From positions 1 through 33,045 of the forward strand of contig JAGXSQ010000077.1 in assembly GCA_018333395.1 (NCBI GenBank): a stretch of DNA of 33,045 nucleotides, given 5' to 3'. The DNA comes from Dethiobacter sp. Lineage in GTDB: Bacteria; Bacillota_D; Dethiobacteria; Dethiobacterales; Dethiobacteraceae. Below the pieces are notes generated by a model. The model saw nothing but the letters and a program-made list of their open reading frames with translations, ran no database searches and was not told where the DNA came from. Below are positions 15,958 to 24,964 of the stretch, one piece after another. Position 1 is the first letter of the stretch; every line of letters begins with the position of its first letter. The translations under genes were made by a program, and so were the position numbers.

Positions 15958-15992
15958 GATTTAACCATCCTCCTAGCCTAATCTATGCTTTC

Positions 15993-16001
15993 ATTATAAC
16001 A
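15993..16001 (-). promoter_or_regulatory. Extended -10 element for the ferredoxin gene
   Basis: TGTTATAAT on the minus strand matches the extended -10 (TGnTATAAT) about 36 nt upstream of the ATG. No good -35 is present, as is usual for extended -10 promoters. Confidence 0.55.
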
Positions 16002-16139
16002 AGGCGGAAATCGACGCGCTGTGATTTATAGCAAACTTTTTCGCTAAACCTTAGAAAAATGTCGAACTGAGCAGGACATGGGCGGCAGTGGTAGAATTAA
16101 CACGACAGCGGAGATTCTCAGTAGGGGAGAGTGGGATTT

Positions 16140-16994
16140 ATGAACATCGGCATTATCGGCGGTGGTCGCGGAGGTTTGGCTGTTCTCAGCCTGCTTTCGA
16201 GCATGCCCTCTATCCGCGTCCAGTGGGTAGCCGACGTCCAGCCCGACGCACCAGCCATGCAGCTAGCCCGTAAGCTTGGCATCCAGACGCTGCCGGATTT
16301 TGTCCCCAGACTTAATGATCTGACGTTGCAGATGGTAGTGGAAGTCACCGGCGTGGAAAAAGTTAAACAGTTGCTGAAGGACAATATGAAAGAAAACCTG
16401 GCTGTCATGGACGCCACAGCTTCACGTCTGCTGGTCGGCATCGTGGAAAGCCGGGAGGAATTGTTTCGTAAAATTCATGACGAAGCCGAAGATTTGCTAA
16501 AATCAGCGACGCAGCTAAACGACTCCTCAGAGCAGATCCGCACCGGCATGGAACAACTGGCCGATGAAGCGGAAAAGCTGGCCGCCCACAGTGAAACATT
16601 AGCCAGCACTTCCCTTCAGGCTACAGCCGAAGCGGAAAAGACGCAGGATATCCTGAAGCTGATTGAAGACATCGCCAAGCAGACCAATATTATCGGCTTA
16701 AACGCTGCTATCGAGGCGGCACGGGTCGGGAAAGCGGGGCAGGGTTTTTCCGTAGTCGCCGCCGAAATCCGCAAGCTGGCCGAAAAAAGTAGCGTCTCCA
16801 TTAAGAAAATCGCCGTCATCACCCGTATGATCGTCGAATACATGAGTACTATGAGTGGCGGCATTAAAGAGGCCGGCACCATCGCCCAAAGCCAGGCTGC
16901 GGCCAGCGAAGAAGTATTGGCCGCGCTGGAGGCGCAGGGCGATATTTCGCGCAAGCTGCTCCAGATGGCCGACAATTTGCGCAAATTATCTTAG
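16140..16994 (+). CDS. Soluble MCP-type signalling protein with N-terminal Rossmann NAD-binding domain
   Basis: 284 residues with no transmembrane helix. Residues 1-100 look like a dehydrogenase Rossmann fold: [15 protein letters not shown] (GxGxxG-like loop, 7-12), Asp32 at the end of strand two (a feature favouring NAD over NADP), then VVEVTG. Residues about 105-284 form a helical MCP signalling module whose hairpin tip carries [17 protein letters not shown] and [16 protein letters not shown], the CheA/CheW contact region. It should therefore act as a cytoplasmic receptor reporting a nucleotide or redox signal to a chemotaxis-type kinase. ATG 16140 is favoured over an in-frame GTG 9 nt earlier, which sits against the GGGGAG site. 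Ligand identity is inference. Confidence 0.85.
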   Translation: MNIGIIGGGRGGLAVLSLLSSMPSIRVQWVADVQPDAPAMQLARKLGIQTLPDFVPRLNDLTLQMVVEVTGVEKVKQLLKDNMKENLAVMDATASRLLVGIVESREELFRKIHDEAEDLLKSATQLNDSSEQIRTGMEQLADEAEKLAAHSETLASTSLQATAEAEKTQDILKLIEDIAKQTNIIGLNAAIEAARVGKAGQGFSVVAAEIRKLAEKSSVSIKKIAVITRMIVEYMSTMSGGIKEAGTIAQSQAAASEEVLAALEAQGDISRKLLQMADNLRKLS

Positions 16995-17002
16995 AAAAGC
17001 CA

Positions 17003-17024
17003 AGAGGTGCAAGTCTGCACCTCT
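17003..17024 (+). terminator. Terminator of the Rossmann-MCP gene
   Basis: AGAGGTGCA and TGCACCTCT form a 9-bp stem with a 4-nt loop followed by TTCTCTCT, 8 nt after the stop codon. Confidence 0.85.
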
Positions 17025-17039
17025 TTCTCTCTGTGTGCT

Positions 17040-17558
17040 TTACCGGTAAACGTTGGAGATTTTCAGGTGCTCGGCTTCAATTTCCGCCAGCGCCCGGAAA
17101 ACTTCCTGCACTCTTTTTTCCGGAGCACGGTCTGCTGCCTGCAGGTAGAAGATGATGGCTCGCTGTTCCCTGGCATGGGCCTCCGTCAGATTTTGGGCGT
17201 CATTGTCGCCGGCGCAAGATTCTGCGGGCAGCGCCGCCTCGGGAACACCAACCATTTCAGCCAAAAGTTCCGCGTGTTCCAGCTCTTGCTTGTGCAGTCG
17301 CTTGAAAATAGACTCGGTTATTTGTGTCTGGGCGTTGTTTTGGGCACACTTATAAAAGGCGGCGTTGCCTACTTCGAGTTGCATGGCTGCCAGGCAGTCC
17401 TGCTTGCTCTGCTCACACATTTCTGTTTGTCCACTGCGAATCCACTCGGCCGCTCCTACCATCCAGCGGCCATGCGCCCCGCAAAACGGGCAGCGTTCGG
17501 GAGGATAGCCTCCCAGGTAGCTTTCACCACAAATCTGGCAGCGAAAAGGATGCATCAT
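17040..17558 (-). CDS. Reverse rubrerythrin (N-terminal rubredoxin domain, C-terminal ferritin-like domain)
   Basis: 172 residues. Cys7-x2-Cys10 and Cys23-x2-Cys26 form an N-terminal rubredoxin-type iron site. The rest is a four-helix ferritin-like domain with E-x-x-H pairs (QELEHAELL, EIEAEHLKI) and additional Glu (LEVGNAAFY, REQRAIIFY) for a di-iron centre. This domain order is the reverse of classical rubrerythrin and is found in anaerobes, where it reduces peroxide and oxygen. The start ATG is preceded by GAGGTG. It supports an anaerobic, oxygen-defending host. Confidence 0.92.
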   Translation of the reverse strand: MMHPFRCQICGESYLGGYPPERCPFCGAHGRWMVGAAEWIRSGQTEMCEQSKQDCLAAMQLEVGNAAFYKCAQNNAQTQITESIFKRLHKQELEHAELLAEMVGVPEAALPAESCAGDNDAQNLTEAHAREQRAIIFYLQAADRAPEKRVQEVFRALAEIEAEHLKISNVYR

Positions 17559-17672
17559 TTTATAACACCTCTTTGATTATTTTGTATTTACATTTATCTT
17601 CTCTCGGCCGGCGACTTTTCCTCCTGCCGAAAAGAAAAATTTACCTTAGGCCGTGGAAAGGAGTCCGGCTTA

Positions 17673-18254
17673 ATGAATATGTTCTCCGTCCTCGCGCCAA
17701 TTTATGACACTATGCTGGGCAGGTTACAGCAACGTCAGGGTACGGCGCTGCTGACTAGGCTGCCTGAGCCCAAAGGAAAGAGTGTCCTTGACGTAGGAGG
17801 GGGAACCGGGAGATTGGCCCGCCGGTTGCGGGAGGCCGGAGCCGATACTTGGCTACTGGACGCTTCCTCGTCCATGCTTAAGAGAGCGCAGAGCGTCCTG
17901 CCCGCTGACCGTGTTTTTCTCGGCGATGCTGCTGGCATGCCTTTTGCGGATCACTTTTTCGATTTAGCCACAATGGTAGACGCCCTCCACCACTTCCCGC
18001 GACAGGAGCAGGCTATCCGGGAAACTTTCCGCGTGCTGCGCCCCGGTGGCAGCCTATATATCTTGGACTTTACCCCGCAAAGCCCCTCTATCCGAGTATT
18101 GCAGCGTATGGAAAGATTGGTCGGGGAAACGTCCGTTTTTCTGACACCGGCGGCTCTGACAGACATGCTTCTGTCCGCCGGATTCTCCTCGCCGCAGACG
18201 GAATACCTTTCCGCCTACGAGTACCTGACGCAGGCTAAAGTACCTGCCCGCTAG
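17673..18254 (+). CDS. Class I SAM-dependent methyltransferase
   Basis: 193 residues. Motif I is VLDVGGGTGRLARRL (39-53), followed by the acidic residue LLDAS for the ribose, GDAAGMPFAD, DALHHFP and the LRPGGSLYILDF block. This is the UbiE/Methyltransf_11 layout. The substrate is not evident. AAGGAG precedes the ATG. It is divergent from the rubrerythrin gene and convergent with aconitase. Confidence 0.88.
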   Translation: MNMFSVLAPIYDTMLGRLQQRQGTALLTRLPEPKGKSVLDVGGGTGRLARRLREAGADTWLLDASSSMLKRAQSVLPADRVFLGDAAGMPFADHFFDLATMVDALHHFPRQEQAIRETFRVLRPGGSLYILDFTPQSPSIRVLQRMERLVGETSVFLTPAALTDMLLSAGFSSPQTEYLSAYEYLTQAKVPAR

Positions 18255-18370
18255 ATCATTGCTGCCTGCAAGGCCTGCCGCTTGACCTCCCCATGGCTGA
18301 AGTCAGCGGCATGTGGCTCCAGGCTATGGGTCATCTTTCCCTGGGGAAAAACCGGCCAGCATACGAAGAA

Positions 18371-18385
18371 GGAGAGGCCCTCTCC
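18371..18385 (-). terminator. Weak terminator-like hairpin after aconitase
   Basis: GGAGAG and CTCTCC form a 6-bp stem with a 3-nt loop followed on the minus strand by TTCTTC, in the 186-nt spacer between the convergent methyltransferase and aconitase genes. The rest of the spacer holds no gene. Confidence 0.4.
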
Positions 18386-18440
18386 CACAAACATCTTCGC
18401 AAAACGACAAGAAATGAGGCGTGATTCTGGCTAGGCCCCG

Positions 18441-20369
18441 TTAGGAGGCTGTTTTTCTTGTGTGGTTCAGCAGGCCGCCGTCTAGGATAATGGCCAGTTG
18501 GCGCGGCGTCAGATGATGGTGCATGACGAAGGACTGCCCGGTGCTGCGGTTGGCAACCTGCACTTCTTTTCCCTGCCGCAACTGACTGCGTAGATTAGCA
18601 ATCTCCAGCAGATCGCCCTGACCAACCAATCCGTAGTCTTCCTCACAGGCAAAAGTGAGCGGCAGGAGGCCAAAATTAATCAGGTTGGCACGGTGAATAC
18701 GGGCGAAAGACTTGGCCAGAACAGCTTTCACGCCAAGATGCAAAGGAGCAAGCGCAGCATGCTCGCGGCTGGAGCCCTGACCATAGTTGTGACCGCCTAT
18801 TACTACGCCGCTTCCTGCCTCCCCGGCGCGCCTAGCAAAGCTCGTATCCACGCCAGCAAAAACATACGCGCTGATGGCGGGTATGTTGGAACGCAACGGC
18901 AAAATCTTGGCCCCGGCCGGCATGATATGGTCGGTGGTAATATTATCACCCACCTTCAGCAAGACCTTGGCGGAGAGCATCTCCGGCAGTTCCTTGCTGA
19001 CCGGCAGCGGCTTGATGTTCGGGCCACGCACGACTTCCACCTCTTGCCCGTCCGGCACTGGCGGTATAATTAAGCTATCGTCCAGCAGGAATTTGTCCGG
19101 TAGTTCCACCCGCCGGTAATGGCCGAGAGTCCGTGGGTCGGCAAGCCGGCCGGCGAGCGCGGAAGCGGCAGCCACCTCCGGGCTGGCTAGGTACACACCG
19201 GCGTCGTCTGTACCCGAGCGGCCCGGGAAATTGCGATTAAAGGTGCGTACCGAAACAGCGCCTGAGGAAGGCGCCTGTCCCATGCCGATACACGGGCCGC
19301 AGGTCGCCTCCAACAGGCGAGCGCCAGAGGCTATCAGGTCGGCCAAAGCGCCGTTTCTGGCCAGCATCTCCAAAACCTGACGCGACCCCGGAGAAATGAC
19401 CAGGCTGGTCTGCGCGTGAATTTTCCTGCCCCTGAGGATATTAGCCACCTGCATCAGGTCGGCGTAAGAAGAATTGGTGCAACTGCCGATGGCCACTTGC
19501 AAAACCGGAACGAGCCCGGCTTCACTCACCTTCACCACCGCATCGGGGCTGTGGGGCTTAGCCACCAGCGGCTCAAGAGCGGCAAGGTCGATAACGAGTT
19601 CCTCATCATACACTGCGTCCTCGTCCGGTAACAACTCAGACCAAACGCGCTCACGCCCCTGGGCGGCGAGAAAAGCACGTGTTAGCTGATCGCTGGGGAA
19701 AATAGAAGTGGTCGCCCCAAGCTCAGCGCCCATGTTGGTAATGGTAGCCCGCTCCGGAACGGACAAACTTTTCACCCCAGGACCGGTGTACTCCAGCACT
19801 CTGCCTACACCACCCTTGACAGTCAGCCGGCGCAGCACTTCCAGGATTACGTCCTTGGCCGTCACCCAGGGTTGCAGCTTACCCTGCAGTTCCACCTTGA
19901 CCACCTGCGGCATCGTCAGGTGAAAGGGGCCGCCGGCCATGGCTACGGCTACATCCAGGCCGCCGGCCCCCATGGCCAGCATACCGAGGCCACCGGCGGT
20001 AGGCGTATGGCTGTCTGAGCCGAGCAGTGTTTTGCCAGGTACGCCGAAGCGTTCCAGATGCACTTGGTGGCAGATGCCGTTGCCGGGTCGGGAAAAGTAG
20101 AGGCCATACTTGGCGGCCACCGATTGCAGGAAGCGGTGGTCATCAGCGTTTTCAAACCCGGTTTGCAACGTATTATGGTCAATATAAGAGACAGATACCT
20201 CCGTCTTGACGCGCTCCACATTCATGGCCTCAAACTGCAGGTAAGCCATGGTGCCAGTAGCGTCCTGCGTCAACGTCTGAGCAATTTTAAGGGCTATTTC
20301 ACACCCCGCAGCCATTTCACCAGCTACCAGGTGTGCGGCGATTATTTTTCTGGTCAGATTTTCTCTCAT
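18441..20369 (-). CDS. Aconitate hydratase
   Basis: A 642-residue aconitase, the citrate-isocitrate isomerase. Cys297 (GSCTNSSY) with Cys357 and Cys360 (CGPCIGMG) bind the 4Fe-4S cluster. The N-terminal substrate blocks are present (SYIDHNTLQ, GSDSHTPTAGGLGMLAMGAGG), as is the C-terminal swivel domain (GDNITTDHIMPAG, NYGQGSSREHAAL, FARIHRANLINFGLLPL). The length fits the shorter clostridial/deltaproteobacterial class rather than 890-residue AcnA. ATG 20369 is chosen because AGGGGGGA lies about 9 nt upstream; a GTG/ATG further up adds 14 unsupported residues. It has its own promoter. Confidence 0.94.
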   Translation of the reverse strand: MRENLTRKIIAAHLVAGEMAAGCEIALKIAQTLTQDATGTMAYLQFEAMNVERVKTEVSVSYIDHNTLQTGFENADDHRFLQSVAAKYGLYFSRPGNGICHQVHLERFGVPGKTLLGSDSHTPTAGGLGMLAMGAGGLDVAVAMAGGPFHLTMPQVVKVELQGKLQPWVTAKDVILEVLRRLTVKGGVGRVLEYTGPGVKSLSVPERATITNMGAELGATTSIFPSDQLTRAFLAAQGRERVWSELLPDEDAVYDEELVIDLAALEPLVAKPHSPDAVVKVSEAGLVPVLQVAIGSCTNSSYADLMQVANILRGRKIHAQTSLVISPGSRQVLEMLARNGALADLIASGARLLEATCGPCIGMGQAPSSGAVSVRTFNRNFPGRSGTDDAGVYLASPEVAAASALAGRLADPRTLGHYRRVELPDKFLLDDSLIIPPVPDGQEVEVVRGPNIKPLPVSKELPEMLSAKVLLKVGDNITTDHIMPAGAKILPLRSNIPAISAYVFAGVDTSFARRAGEAGSGVVIGGHNYGQGSSREHAALAPLHLGVKAVLAKSFARIHRANLINFGLLPLTFACEEDYGLVGQGDLLEIANLRSQLRQGKEVQVANRSTGQSFVMHHHLTPRQLAIILDGGLLNHTRKTAS

Positions 20370-20401
20370 CTGGCGCTTCCCCCCTGTCACAGTCTGCATT
20401 G

Positions 20402-20430
20402 AATTTACCAAAAAAGATTTCTACTGTCAA
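20402..20430 (-). promoter_or_regulatory. Aconitase promoter
   Basis: A perfect TTGACA (20425-20430), a 17-nt spacer and TAAATT (20402-20407) on the minus strand, about 33 nt before the ATG. Confidence 0.65.
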
Positions 20431-20472
20431 CGAACTCGACCCGCTCACAGAGCGGAGGCAGAAGGGTGCCTG

Positions 20473-20501
20473 TTTACCGCAAAGAAGTTTTGGATTATAA
20501 T
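20473..20501 (+). promoter_or_regulatory. Promoter of the kinase-clpB-activase operon
   Basis: TTTACC (20473-20478), a 17-nt spacer and a perfect TATAAT (20496-20501) lie about 90 nt before the kinase ATG. A small dyad, CCGCTC-ACA-GAGCGG (20441-20455), sits between this and the divergent aconitase promoter. No CIRCE element is seen. Confidence 0.6.
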
Positions 20502-20591
20502 ATACTGGAAAAGTGGTAGGCTGGTCTATCGGGCCGTGTTGCGGGAAAAAACGCCTGGCCACGGAATCGGAAGCAAGAACAGGGGGACAAA

Positions 20592-22271
20592 ATGACAGTT
20601 ACACCCATGAACCCTTCGCTGGAGATTAAACTGCCCCGAGGGAAAGTAATGACTGTAGAGGGAGGGCGCAGCCTGCTGGACATCAGCAGGGAGGTTCAAC
20701 ACCTGTACCCTGCCGCTATCATCGCCGCTGTGGTGAACAATAAACTAAAAGAACTCACTTTTTTTGCCTTTGAACCAGCCCAAATTGAGTTTCTCGACCT
20801 GACCAGCACCGAAGGAGCACGCATTTACCATCGCAGCCTGACGTTCCTGCTTATTTACGCTACCCGCCTGCTTTACCCGGACGCCTTGGTCAAGGTAGAA
20901 CACTCCCTTGGCAAGGGCTTGTTCTGTGAAATCAGCAAAGAACCTGCGTTAACAAGCGCAGACGTAGCCTTGCTGGAGGAGAAGATGCGGGAGTTGGTAA
21001 AGCTTGACCTGCCGTTCGCGGGGAAAAAAATGACGCTGACGGAAGCAGCCGAAATTTTCCGGCGCGAAGGCCTTGAAGATAAGCTGCAGCTCTTCAGATA
21101 TCTGAGCAAAGACATGCTTACCGTCTACTCTCTCGGCGAGATGCAGGATTCCCTGCACGGTTACATGCTGCCCAGTACCGGCCATCTGCAAGTGTTTGCC
21201 CTGGAATACCACGAACCGGGCCTCATACTCCACTTCCCCGACGAAAAGAACCCCCACACCTTGCCGCCATTTGTCCCACAGCGCAAACTGTTTGAAATCT
21301 TCCGTGAAGCTGAAAGGTGGGGGCGAATTCTGGGGTTTGGCACGGTCAGCGGCATGAACGACCTGATCCATAAAGGCGAAGGCCCGGACGTTATCCGCAT
21401 CTCCGAGGCTTTGCATGAAAAGAAAATCGCCCAGATTGCCGACCTGATTACAGAACGGAGCGAGGAGATCTGCATCATCCTGATAGCAGGGCCGTCCTCT
21501 TCCGGCAAGACTACCTTTGCCCAGCGCCTACGCACCCAGCTCCTGGTTAACGGCCTCCGCCCCCTTCCTATTTCTCTGGACAACTATTTCGTGGACCGCG
21601 AACACACGCCGCTTGACGAAGCGAACGCCCCAGATTTCGAACATATCGAAGCCATCGACCTAGCCTTGTTCAATAAACACCTGCTACACTTGATCGGCGG
21701 CGAGGAAGTGGAAATCCCCACCTTCAACTTTGCCACTGGGCTACGGGAATACAACGGCAAAACAATTAAGCTGCCGAAAGACCAGCCCCTGATTGTTGAA
21801 GGTATTCACGGCCTAAATGAGCGTCTTACCGAGTCCATCCCGCGACACCGTAAATTCAAGATCTATGTCTCCGCGCTCACCGCGCTGAACGTAGACTGGC
21901 ACACCCGTATCCACACCACGGACACCCGCCTGCTGCGCCGTATTGTCCGGGATAGCCAGTTTCGGGGGACCGATGCCCTGACGACCATAAGCCGCTGGCC
22001 CTCCGTGCGCCGTGGCGAAGAGCGCAGCATTTTCCACGTCCAGGAAGAGGCGGACATTATGTTTAACTCCGCACTGGTCTACGAATTCGCCGTTTTGAAA
22101 GAATTTGCCGAAACTCTCCTGCAAAAAATCGGGCCGCGCGAGCGCGAGTTTATCGACGCCAAACGCCTGCTTACCTTTTTGTCCTCTTTCATCCCTTTAG
22201 ATGCGCTGGAAGTGCCCTCCAACTCCATCCTGAGAGAATTTGTCGGTGAGTCGTGCTTTTTTAAAATCTGA
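20592..22271 (+). CDS. TGS-domain P-loop nucleoside (uridine/phosphoribulokinase-type) kinase
   Basis: 559 residues. Residues about 8-70 resemble a TGS domain, and 70-230 the second additional domain of threonyl-tRNA synthetase. From about 285 there is a uridine kinase/phosphoribulokinase-type kinase with Walker A GPSSSGKTT (300-308), then LDNYFVDREHTP, the NFATGLREYNG segment and EGIHGLN. This architecture is a known but little-studied Firmicute/Thermotogae family annotated as nucleoside kinase; the real substrate is uncertain. AGGGGGA precedes the ATG by 4 nt. It leads an operon with clpB 33 nt downstream. Confidence 0.88.
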   Translation: MTVTPMNPSLEIKLPRGKVMTVEGGRSLLDISREVQHLYPAAIIAAVVNNKLKELTFFAFEPAQIEFLDLTSTEGARIYHRSLTFLLIYATRLLYPDALVKVEHSLGKGLFCEISKEPALTSADVALLEEKMRELVKLDLPFAGKKMTLTEAAEIFRREGLEDKLQLFRYLSKDMLTVYSLGEMQDSLHGYMLPSTGHLQVFALEYHEPGLILHFPDEKNPHTLPPFVPQRKLFEIFREAERWGRILGFGTVSGMNDLIHKGEGPDVIRISEALHEKKIAQIADLITERSEEICIILIAGPSSSGKTTFAQRLRTQLLVNGLRPLPISLDNYFVDREHTPLDEANAPDFEHIEAIDLALFNKHLLHLIGGEEVEIPTFNFATGLREYNGKTIKLPKDQPLIVEGIHGLNERLTESIPRHRKFKIYVSALTALNVDWHTRIHTTDTRLLRRIVRDSQFRGTDALTTISRWPSVRRGEERSIFHVQEEADIMFNSALVYEFAVLKEFAETLLQKIGPREREFIDAKRLLTFLSSFIPLDALEVPSNSILREFVGESCFFKI

Positions 22272-22304
22272 GTCCCAGCTGGGAAGATGAGGAGGTTAAC
22301 AGTG

Positions 22305-24911
22305 ATGGATAGCAGCAAATTTACGGAAAGAGCCGCGCAGGCACTGGCGGAGGCGCAAAATCTGGCCATCCGGCACAGCCATCAAGCCGTCGATGTGGAA
22401 CATCTCCTGCAGGCGCTGCTTGGGCCAGAAGACGGCCTGATCCGCCGATTAGTTGAAAAAGCCGGGGCAAGTCCGGCCCTCCTGCAAAGCCGCCTGGAGG
22501 AAGCGCTCCGTAAAATTCCCGCCGTGAGCGGAGCGGGTTCCACTTATATCACCCAGCGCTTAAACCAACTGCTGGTACGCGCCCAGGACGAAGCCCAGCG
22601 TTTAAAGGACGAATACGTCAGCGTGGAACACCTGGTGCTGGCCGTGTTTGACGAGAAGCCCGACACTCCCGTTTCCCGCGTTTTCCGCGGACTTGGGCTG
22701 GACCGGGCCGCTTTCCTAAAAGCGCTGACGGTCGTACGCGGCAACCAACGCGTTACCAGCGCCAACCCGGAAGAAACTTACGAAGCGCTGCTCAAATACG
22801 GACGCGACCTAACGGCGCTGGCGCGCCAGAACAAGCTGGACCCGGTCATCGGCCGCGACGCGGAAATACGCCGCGTTATCCAGGTGCTTTCGCGCCGCAC
22901 TAAAAACAATCCGGTGCTGATTGGCGAGCCAGGAGTGGGGAAAACGGCCATTGCTGAAGGGCTGGCGCGCCGCATCATAGCCGGGGATGTCCCGGAAAGC
23001 TTAAAGGAGAGACAAATAGTCTCCCTGGACATGGGCGCACTGGTGGCCGGAGCCAAGTTCCGCGGCGAGTTCGAAGAACGACTGAAGGCCGTTCTTCAGG
23101 AAGTAACCAAGGCTGCAGGCCGGGTTATCCTGTTTATTGATGAGTTGCACACCGTAGTGGGCGCCGGCAAGGCTGAAGGCTCCATGGACGCCGGCAATAT
23201 GCTAAAGCCCATGCTGGCAAGGGGCGAACTGCACTGCATCGGCGCCACCACCATGGATGAATACCGCAAATACATTGAAAAAGACGCCGCTCTGGAACGG
23301 CGCTTCCAGCCGGTCTTGGTCGAAGAGCCAACTGTGGAGAGTACTGTTTCCATCCTGCGGGGACTGCGGGAGCGCTATGAGCTGCACCACAAGGTGCGCA
23401 TCCAGGATGCCGCCCTCGTAGCCGCGGCCACCTTGAGCCACCGCTATATTTCCGACCGCTTTCTGCCGGACAAGGCCATTGATCTGATGGACGAAGCGGC
23501 CGCCAAGCTGCGCACGGAAACGGAAAGCATGCCGGAAGAACTGGAAACGCTGGAACGGCGTATTATGCAACTGGAAATCGAGCGTGAGGCCCTGCGCAAA
23601 GAAAAAGACCAGCCTTCGCGTGACCGCCTGGCAGACCTGGAAAAGGAAGTATCTGACCTGAAGGCAGAGCGTGACGCGCTCAAGGCCCAGTGGGAAGGCG
23701 AAAAAGACGCTATCAGCGGGCTGACTGCGCGACGCGAAGAATTTGAACAGGCCCGCCATGAGATGGAACAAGCCCAGCGCAGCTATGACTTAAACAAAGT
23801 GGCCGAATACCAGTACGGCAAAATCCCGGAACTGGAGAGAAAACTAAAAGAAGCGGAAGCGCTGCTCTCGGGCGGGAAGGCCCGCCTGCTCAAAGAAGAA
23901 GTAACGCCGGAGGAAATAGCTGAAGTAGTGGCCCGCTGGACAGGCATCCCCGTTTCCCGACTGCTGGAGGGAGAAAAAGAAAAGCTGCTGCGCCTAGAAG
24001 AAATCCTGCACCAGCGCGTCATCGGGCAAGATGAAGCTGTCCGGGCTGTTTCCGATGCCGTTATCCGCGCCCGCTCCGGTTTAAAAGACCCTAAACGCCC
24101 TATCGGCTCCTTCATCTTTCTTGGGCCCACCGGCGTCGGCAAGACGGAACTGGCCCGGGCGCTGGCCGCGTCGCTGTTTGACAGCGAGGAAAACATGGTG
24201 CGCATCGACATGAGTGAATACATGGAGAAGCACACCGTAGCCCGCCTCCTGGGCGCGCCTCCGGGATACATCGGGTACGATGAAGGCGGCCAGCTTACCG
24301 AAGCAGTGCGCCGCAAGCCATACTGTGTACTTCTTTTTGATGAAATAGAAAAAGCGCACTTGGACGTTTTCAACGTCCTGCTGCAGATTCTCGACGACGG
24401 CCGGCTGACCGACAGCCACGGGCGCACCGTCGACTTTAAAAATACCATTATCATCATGACAAGCAACATCGGCAGCGCCTATCTGCTGGAGAGTCTCCGC
24501 GCCAGCGGGGTAATTGACGAACAGGTGCGGGAAAAAGTGTTCAGCGAACTGCGCGGTACCTTTCGACCTGAGTTCTTAAATCGCGTCGATGAAATCGTCC
24601 TTTTCAAACCGCTTACCCTGCAGGAAATCGCCCTGATCATTGATCTGCAGCTCGACCTGCTGCGCCTGCGCCTGCAAGAACGCCACATCGCGCTAGAGCT
24701 GACCGCTAAAGCAAGGACATTCATCGCCCGCGCCGGGTACGACCCCGTCTACGGCGCACGCCCCCTCAAACGCTATCTGCAGCGGGAAGTAGAAACCGTA
24801 CTGGCTCGTAAATTAATTGCCGGGGAGATAGTTGATAGCGACTCCGTTACTGTAGACACCGACGGGGAACGCCTCCTTTTCCCTGTTGTCAGCGAGGACA
24901 CAGGCGCGTGA
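22305..24911 (+). CDS. clpB: ClpB-type AAA+ disaggregase
   Basis: 868 residues, standard length. It has an N-terminal Clp repeat domain (1-145), a first AAA+ module with Walker [10 protein letters not shown] (207-215) and Walker [10 protein letters not shown], the ClpB-specific coiled-coil middle domain (about 400-520), and a second AAA+ module with GPTGVGKTE and [10 protein letters not shown]. It works with DnaK to dissolve protein aggregates. GAGGAGG lies 9 nt before ATG 22305; the ATG at 22287 overlaps that site. No CIRCE or CtsR-like operator is visible upstream, so heat control, if any, must come from the operon promoter. Confidence 0.97.
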   Translation: MDSSKFTERAAQALAEAQNLAIRHSHQAVDVEHLLQALLGPEDGLIRRLVEKAGASPALLQSRLEEALRKIPAVSGAGSTYITQRLNQLLVRAQDEAQRLKDEYVSVEHLVLAVFDEKPDTPVSRVFRGLGLDRAAFLKALTVVRGNQRVTSANPEETYEALLKYGRDLTALARQNKLDPVIGRDAEIRRVIQVLSRRTKNNPVLIGEPGVGKTAIAEGLARRIIAGDVPESLKERQIVSLDMGALVAGAKFRGEFEERLKAVLQEVTKAAGRVILFIDELHTVVGAGKAEGSMDAGNMLKPMLARGELHCIGATTMDEYRKYIEKDAALERRFQPVLVEEPTVESTVSILRGLRERYELHHKVRIQDAALVAAATLSHRYISDRFLPDKAIDLMDEAAAKLRTETESMPEELETLERRIMQLEIEREALRKEKDQPSRDRLADLEKEVSDLKAERDALKAQWEGEKDAISGLTARREEFEQARHEMEQAQRSYDLNKVAEYQYGKIPELERKLKEAEALLSGGKARLLKEEVTPEEIAEVVARWTGIPVSRLLEGEKEKLLRLEEILHQRVIGQDEAVRAVSDAVIRARSGLKDPKRPIGSFIFLGPTGVGKTELARALAASLFDSEENMVRIDMSEYMEKHTVARLLGAPPGYIGYDEGGQLTEAVRRKPYCVLLFDEIEKAHLDVFNVLLQILDDGRLTDSHGRTVDFKNTIIIMTSNIGSAYLLESLRASGVIDEQVREKVFSELRGTFRPEFLNRVDEIVLFKPLTLQEIALIIDLQLDLLRLRLQERHIALELTAKARTFIARAGYDPVYGARPLKRYLQREVETVLARKLIAGEIVDSDSVTVDTDGERLLFPVVSEDTGA

Positions 24912-24964
24912 CTGTCAATCATAATTGTCTCCCGAAATTTATTCGCAGCAAAGAGGTGAAAGTT

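Noticed and set aside
22272..22304. CIRCE or CtsR operator before clpB
   Set aside because: No TTAGCACTC-type dyad or CtsR heptad repeats found; the gap only contains the ribosome site.
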